This document shows, piece by piece, positions 18,621 through 22,460 of a DNA stretch of 22,460 bases. The stretch's first letter is position 1. Each line of letters begins with the position of its first letter. This stretch comes from Pelargonium cotyledonis. Its lineage: Eukaryota > Streptophyta > Magnoliopsida > Geraniales > Geraniaceae. The notes below the pieces were generated by a model that saw only the letters and a program-made list of their open reading frames with translations, had not been told where the DNA came from and did no database searches. Position numbers and translations under genes: made by a program. The DNA is taken from contig JAYMTA010001006.1 of assembly GCA_036897625.1 (NCBI GenBank), positions 1-22,460 on the forward strand. The letters run 5' to 3'.

Positions 18621-20569
18621 ACAGTGATTACTATACATTTTCATGTGATCAATCCAACGAACAAACTATTTTTTTTTATAATAAAAAAATTACATGCATA
18701 GTTAGCCTAACACATTCTTAAAATTAAACAGTCAAATTATTATTATTTTATTATTTTATTTTTTAACTACGTGTAACATTTCTCTTCAAAAATCAAGTGT
18801 GGTAATAACCTGTGAGTGTAATTTGATTTATTTAGTGTAAACCATCTGATTCATTTATTAATGTTTGTACATTATCGGCTAATTTTCCACAAAGATCAAA
18901 CAATAAAAGATCCTTTATCGAACAAAAAGCATTTGAATCGATTTTTTTATTTTATCATATTTTCTGCTAATAACATGTGCGTGAAGTTCCATATAAAAAT
19001 TAGACGTATTTTTATTCGCCTTCTTAACTAGTGTCAATAATCAAAAAAAGCGTGTTAATCTTTTAGACTGCACAATTCAAGAATATCAATACATGCGCAA
19101 TACATATATGCATCAAATGGTACATGAATTTAACCATTGTTTGTTCTTTTAGAAATGGGCAGTTATGAACTTGCAGCCATTATTACAAGTAATGGTCACA
19201 ATGACTATTTTGGGTCTTGAAAATGTTGTACATATATTTGATATTCATGATTCATTGAACTTCACTCAAAGTTTTCTGGGTTTCCAAGCTATTGTTGATG
19301 CTTTATTTCCAAGTTTCTTCTACCCGAAATTTTATAGAATTAGTGTAACACACGCACTTAATAATCCTTAATCATTGTTATTCGGATTTAATTAATGTTT
19401 TATTCCATTGACGCAAAGTAATATAAATCAATGAGACTTGTCTACAAATATTGATATTGCTCATAGTGAGGCCATTTTAAATCTTTACAAAATTAACAAA
19501 GCGCACATAAAACATTTTACTATAGTAGATGTGATAATTCATACTTGTTCGGATTCAAATTGTAAAGGGTAATCTAAATTCGATTAAAAAGATATTTTTA
19601 TTATATTAAATAAACAAAATATGAAATTGGATCGGATACATTTTAAATTTTGTTGTAAAATGAGTGAATACATATTCTAAGCCGATTTGGTGTAAAATTA
19701 TTATTATTATTATTAGTAGTAGTATTATCATTATAATAGTATTTTTATGAGGCCATTAGTTAATTACTATTGGAATGGTGTGGGTCGTAGTGTGGTCGGG
19801 TGGAGGCCATCTTGGCTAAAGCATCGGCTGCGATCAGAGAGGGGGGGGGGGTGGGGCGAGAGGATGATGTGGTGGGGTTGGTGTGGGTTGTTAAGGCCTT
19901 CGACGGAGACCATTTTATGGTCCTATATTGTTGTTACGTGTAAAATCGATATCTTGAAGGTTTGTTTTGTTAAACGCTATGTGAATATAATAACTCTTGT
20001 ACTTAATAGTAGGTCCAATTATATGTTAGACGTTCACGTTTGAAACATGCATATTATGTTTAAATTTGATATCTATTATGTCTTAAATATTATTATTGCT
20101 CATTTCGAAAGTACATTCTTGAATCTTGATGGAGATGGAACGAAACCCATTGCTAAAGTACCAAACCCATATCTACAGCCACAATGACAACATTCAGTGC
20201 CAAAGAACCAAACCCACATTAATATCAACAATTCAATTTCAGTTTCAATCAAAAACCTTTTTATAATTCCAATAAGATACATTTAAAAATATGCAAATGC
20301 TACAAGATTTTTACTATGAAAAAAAAAATGCAACTTCTTATACATGCGAAACTCCCACGAAAAATTCTGTAAAATATCCTTACCAATACAGATAAATAAT
20401 AAAATCATATTGGGACGTGACGGTTAGGTGGAGTCAAGAGAATTAGTTTGTTTATGAGAGAATGAATGAAAGGTTTTTAGTGTTTTTGATTTTGCTATTT
20501 CCGACATATCTCGCTCTCGGGTAGTATTGATGACTAACTGTTTTTTATTATTAGTTCGTTTGCGATTCA
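18621..20569. other. Long AT-rich intergenic stretch
   Basis: No gene is supported in these 1.95 kb. Simple sequence includes T/A-homopolymers near 18668-18688, (ATT)n at about 19697-19716 followed by (AGT)n, and the G-rich tract at 19841 listed separately. Open frames at 19165-19371 and 19747-20043 have no recognisable domains and sit in low-complexity or AT-rich DNA. Confidence 0.45.
19841..19906 (+). other. G-rich tract with quadruplex potential
   Basis: An uninterrupted run of 11 G (19841-19851) is followed by T and GGGG (19853-19856), then further GG, GGGG and GGG groups within 45 bases. This is sharply unlike the AT-rich surroundings. The run alone provides four G-triplet tracts when combined with the following GGGG. 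Confidence 0.6.
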
Positions 20570-20816
20570 AGTGACTAACGCAACTACTAAGGGTGGCACA
20601 GTTAGTTAATCCAACTGTGTGAATGGGATGAGGTATCAGGATCAATCCTCACTCAACACATTTTTGGTGGTGGTAGTGTAAGAGATCACTTTGGTGCGGT
20701 AAGGTGCCAAAAACTCTAAGCTAGGGTTAAGAGACGTAGTTTCTTCCTGAATATTATTGGTTCTTTGTATATATATACCCCTTTAAGCCGTTGCTTAAAA
20801 AAAAAGTGACTAGCGC
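20570..20816 (+). mobile_element. tRNA-derived SINE with target-site duplications
   Basis: The body (20582-20804) begins with an RNA polymerase III A box, TGGCACAGTTAG at 20594-20605 (tRNA consensus TRGYNNARNNG-like). A B box GGATCAATCC at 20639-20648 resembles GGTTCRANNCC at the usual spacing of about 35 bases. It ends in a run of nine A (20797-20805). It is flanked by AGTGACTAACGC (20570-20581) and AGTGACTAGCGC (20805-20816), 12-bp target-site duplications differing at one base. Length of about 223 bp is typical of plant SINEs. It sits about 460 bp upstream of the UGD TATA box. I cannot assign a SINE family. Confidence 0.8.
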
Positions 20817-21131
20817 TTTTGCTCAATACTCTGATTCTTTATCAGGTATTTTTTATTAGAGTGATTTTCGGGTCCCTTCGATAATTGTATCTCTTTAAAG
20901 AATAATTTAACGTAATAAAATTATTTTTGTCGTCGAGATTAAAAAAAAATCATATACAGCCTTTAGCATTCACATGGAAAGTTCTATGTACACGTGTTAT
21001 GTGATGGTATGCAAATGTTCGCGGTGCAGCTGCGGTATCATGGAAGGTGATGAGTACGTGGTTTCGTCTAGTTAACGCGCTCTAATCCGCAGTATATTTC
21101 AACTGCTATGGGCTATACCGTCATTTAAGTC
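20817..21131. other. Distal upstream region of the UGD gene
   Basis: No coding frame is supported. A G-box CACGTG lies at 20991-20996, embedded in TACACGTGTTA, and a further ACGTGG at about 21056. Both could be regulatory, but nothing else supports it. Confidence 0.4.
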
Positions 21132-21285
21132 ACCAACCGTGCATTTTCAATTTTACCCTCCCTTTCTCCACCAGTTGAAAGCCGCAAACCAACGGTGGCA
21201 AGATTGTCCTTTTCGGAATTAAAAATACCCTTGTGCGGACATTGAGACGGCCCCAGATCTCGGACCACGGCGTTGGGTATAAAAA
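21132..21285 (+). promoter_or_regulatory. UGD core promoter with TATA box and AC element
   Basis: TATAAAAA lies at 21278-21285, followed about 30 bp later by a (CT)n-rich leader. ACCAACC at 21132-21138 matches the AC-II element bound by MYB regulators of cell-wall and phenylpropanoid genes, which fits a gene supplying UDP-glucuronate for wall polysaccharides. The TATA call is strong; the AC element could be chance. Confidence 0.6.
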
Positions 21286-21311
21286 GGAGTCCTGCTCTAA
21301 TTACTGAACGA

Positions 21312-21353
21312 CCATCCTCTCTCTCTCTCTCTCTCTCTACTCTCTCTCTCTAG
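21312..21353 (+). repeat. CT-repeat in the UGD 5' leader
   Basis: Two blocks of (CT)n separated by a single TA interrupt lie just after the expected transcription start. Pyrimidine-rich leaders of this type are common in highly expressed plant genes. Confidence 0.8.
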
Positions 21354-21390
21354 ATCCTCGCTCTGCACTTTTCGCGCTGCAATTTTGGAG

Positions 21391-22256
21391 GTAAAAAGAT
21401 CATCATCTCTCTGCTCCGAACTTGCTTTCGTGTTATTGTTGTGCCTTTCGATTTCGAAATAAATGCTAGATTCGAATTCTTCACATACTGTTTAATTTCT
21501 GTGATCTGGAGCTTGAAATGAAATTATAGTAATGCAATTCTAGTTCCATTTCGTTTGTTTGTTTGTTTGTTTGTTTTGTTTATGTATGTATGTGAACTGT
21601 GTGGTAAGATCTATTAGCATTTCTGGTTTCTAGCTCACGATCTGTCATCTGTTTCGCTTTTTCGCTGTTCTTAGGCTTAATTCTGATGGTTTTGCGTTCG
21701 ATTCTGGTTTTGGAATGGTTTTTGGAGCAAGTTGTTAGTGGATCTGTAGTCTGATTGATATGTGTATTCTAGTTTCAATTCAATTGTGAATTAGAGTTCT
21801 GCCGACATTTTTTTTGTACGGCTTGAGTGTTTGATGAGTTTTTGTTTGGGTATGTTGTTGTATGGTGCAAGTAGTTGTGTTTGTCCGTCTCAGATCTACT
21901 CTTTTTTCTATCCTTTTTTTCTTGTTTGATACTGTTCTTCTGTGTTGATTTACTTTTAATATTGTAAATCTGATTTAATTTGGCGGGTAGATGGAGTTAC
22001 CTGTTTGTCTTGTAACTTCAATTGCATTCGCATGTCAAACTAGCTAATGATTTATACACAAAACTAGATAATCGTATAGATATGTGAGGTTCAGTTTACA
22101 ATACTAGAAATATAATTCCTTTATGGGGGTGGGATGTGAGTTCTAGAATCATTTGCCATGCTTTGTCTGCAAAAGAAGGTTCATTGATGCGTGAAGATCT
22201 GGAAATGGGGTTCCCTGTGTTGTTTGTTTGATGTAGGATTGTCTCCCTTTTTTCAG
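21391..22256 (+). other. 5' UTR intron of the UGD gene
   Basis: A donor GGAG|GTAAAA at 21391 and an acceptor TTTTTTCAG|GTAATT ending at 22256 bound an 866-bp T-rich intron that places only about 21 leader bases before the ATG. Leader introns of this size are typical of plant UGD genes and often enhance expression. It contains five tandem TTTG units at about 21553-21573. It has no coding content. Confidence 0.75.
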
Positions 22257-22277
22257 GTAATTTCACTAGACAAGAAA

Positions 22278-22460
22278 ATGGTGAAGATCTGTTGCATTGG
22301 AGCTGGATATGTCGGTGGGCCTACAATGGCTGTTATTGCACTCAAGTGCCCCGACATTCAAGTAGCTGTTGTCGATATTTCTGTCCCTCGAATTGCAGCT
22401 TGGAACAGCGACCAGCTCCCCATCTACGAGCCTGGCCTTGATGCTGTGGTGAAGGAGTGC
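22278..22460 (+). CDS. UGD: UDP-glucose 6-dehydrogenase, N-terminal 61 codons (runs off the window)
   Basis: UGD oxidises UDP-glucose to UDP-glucuronate with two NAD+, in the cytosol, feeding pectin and hemicellulose precursor synthesis. The first 61 residues are visible: [16 protein letters not shown] with the GxGxxG Rossmann motif at 8-13 (GAGYVG), the acidic residue after the second beta strand (VVDIS, Asp33) that holds the NAD ribose, and [14 protein letters not shown]. This is nearly invariant among plant UGDs. The ATG at 22278 is preceded by AAGAAA and is the first after the leader intron acceptor. The catalytic cysteine and the remaining roughly 420 residues lie beyond the window. Plant UGDs commonly have intronless coding regions, so the frame probably continues directly. 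Confidence 0.96.
   Translation, partial: MVKICCIGAGYVGGPTMAVIALKCPDIQVAVVDISVPRIAAWNSDQLPIYEPGLDAVVKEC

Noticed and set aside
19165..19371. 68-codon ATG-initiated open frame
   Set aside because: No recognisable domain, no promoter signals, and it lies in AT-rich intergenic DNA where frames of this length arise by chance.
19747..20043. 98-codon open frame
   Set aside because: Driven by a G-run and Trp/Gly-rich low-complexity sequence; no splice or domain support.
20590..20660. A tRNA gene
   Set aside because: A and B boxes are present, but acceptor-stem and anticodon-arm pairing is not seen; the A-tail and target duplications point to a SINE.

Overview
The window is nuclear DNA of a flowering plant, most likely a eudicot. 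It is AT-rich, its genes are split by many short GT-AG introns, and the five genes are unmistakable plant families. I do not assign a species. All exon structures below were built by joining frames at GT/AG boundaries; every join keeps the frame and each assembled protein has the length expected for its family.

Layout from left to right. (1) 1-2700: gene-poor flank with a GC-rich block of unknown identity cut by the window edge, two diverged copies of a G-box-containing segment about 1 kb apart, and a GA-rich minisatellite. (2) 2724-9521: complete plastidial alpha-glucan phosphorylase gene (PHS1/PHO1 type, 15 coding exons, 945 aa, + strand), with a probable Tourist-like MITE in its ninth intron. 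(3) 10339-11630: complete PLAC8/cell-number-regulator-like gene (3 exons, 325 aa, + strand) with a long Gln/Pro/Asn-rich N-terminus. (4) 12065-13789: complete 40S ribosomal protein eS19 gene (4 exons, 145 aa, - strand), convergent with the PLAC8 gene, with a telo-box and site II promoter that includes an 18-bp perfect palindrome. (5) 14295-17880: complete TPX2-domain microtubule-associated protein gene (8 exons, 500 aa, - strand). One small intron is a tandem duplication that creates an AG|GT junction. (6) 17900-21250: about 3.3 kb of AT-rich intergenic DNA with a frameshifted RNase H-like retroelement relic, a G-rich tract and a tRNA-derived SINE with target-site duplications. (7) 21132-22460: promoter, 5' UTR intron and first 61 codons of a UDP-glucose 6-dehydrogenase gene (+ strand), which runs off the window.

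The genes do not form a functional cluster. Two serve carbohydrate metabolism (starch/malto-oligosaccharide phosphorolysis in plastids, UDP-glucuronate supply for cell walls), one is translational, one mitotic/cytoskeletal and one is a membrane protein of unclear role. I found no sign of a novel multi-gene system. The most interesting items are structural: the self-duplicated intron with a potential recursive splice site, a stop-free in-frame intron in the phosphorylase, a short basic version of the phosphorylase L78/L80 insertion, and three mobile-element traces that appear undescribed in this locus.
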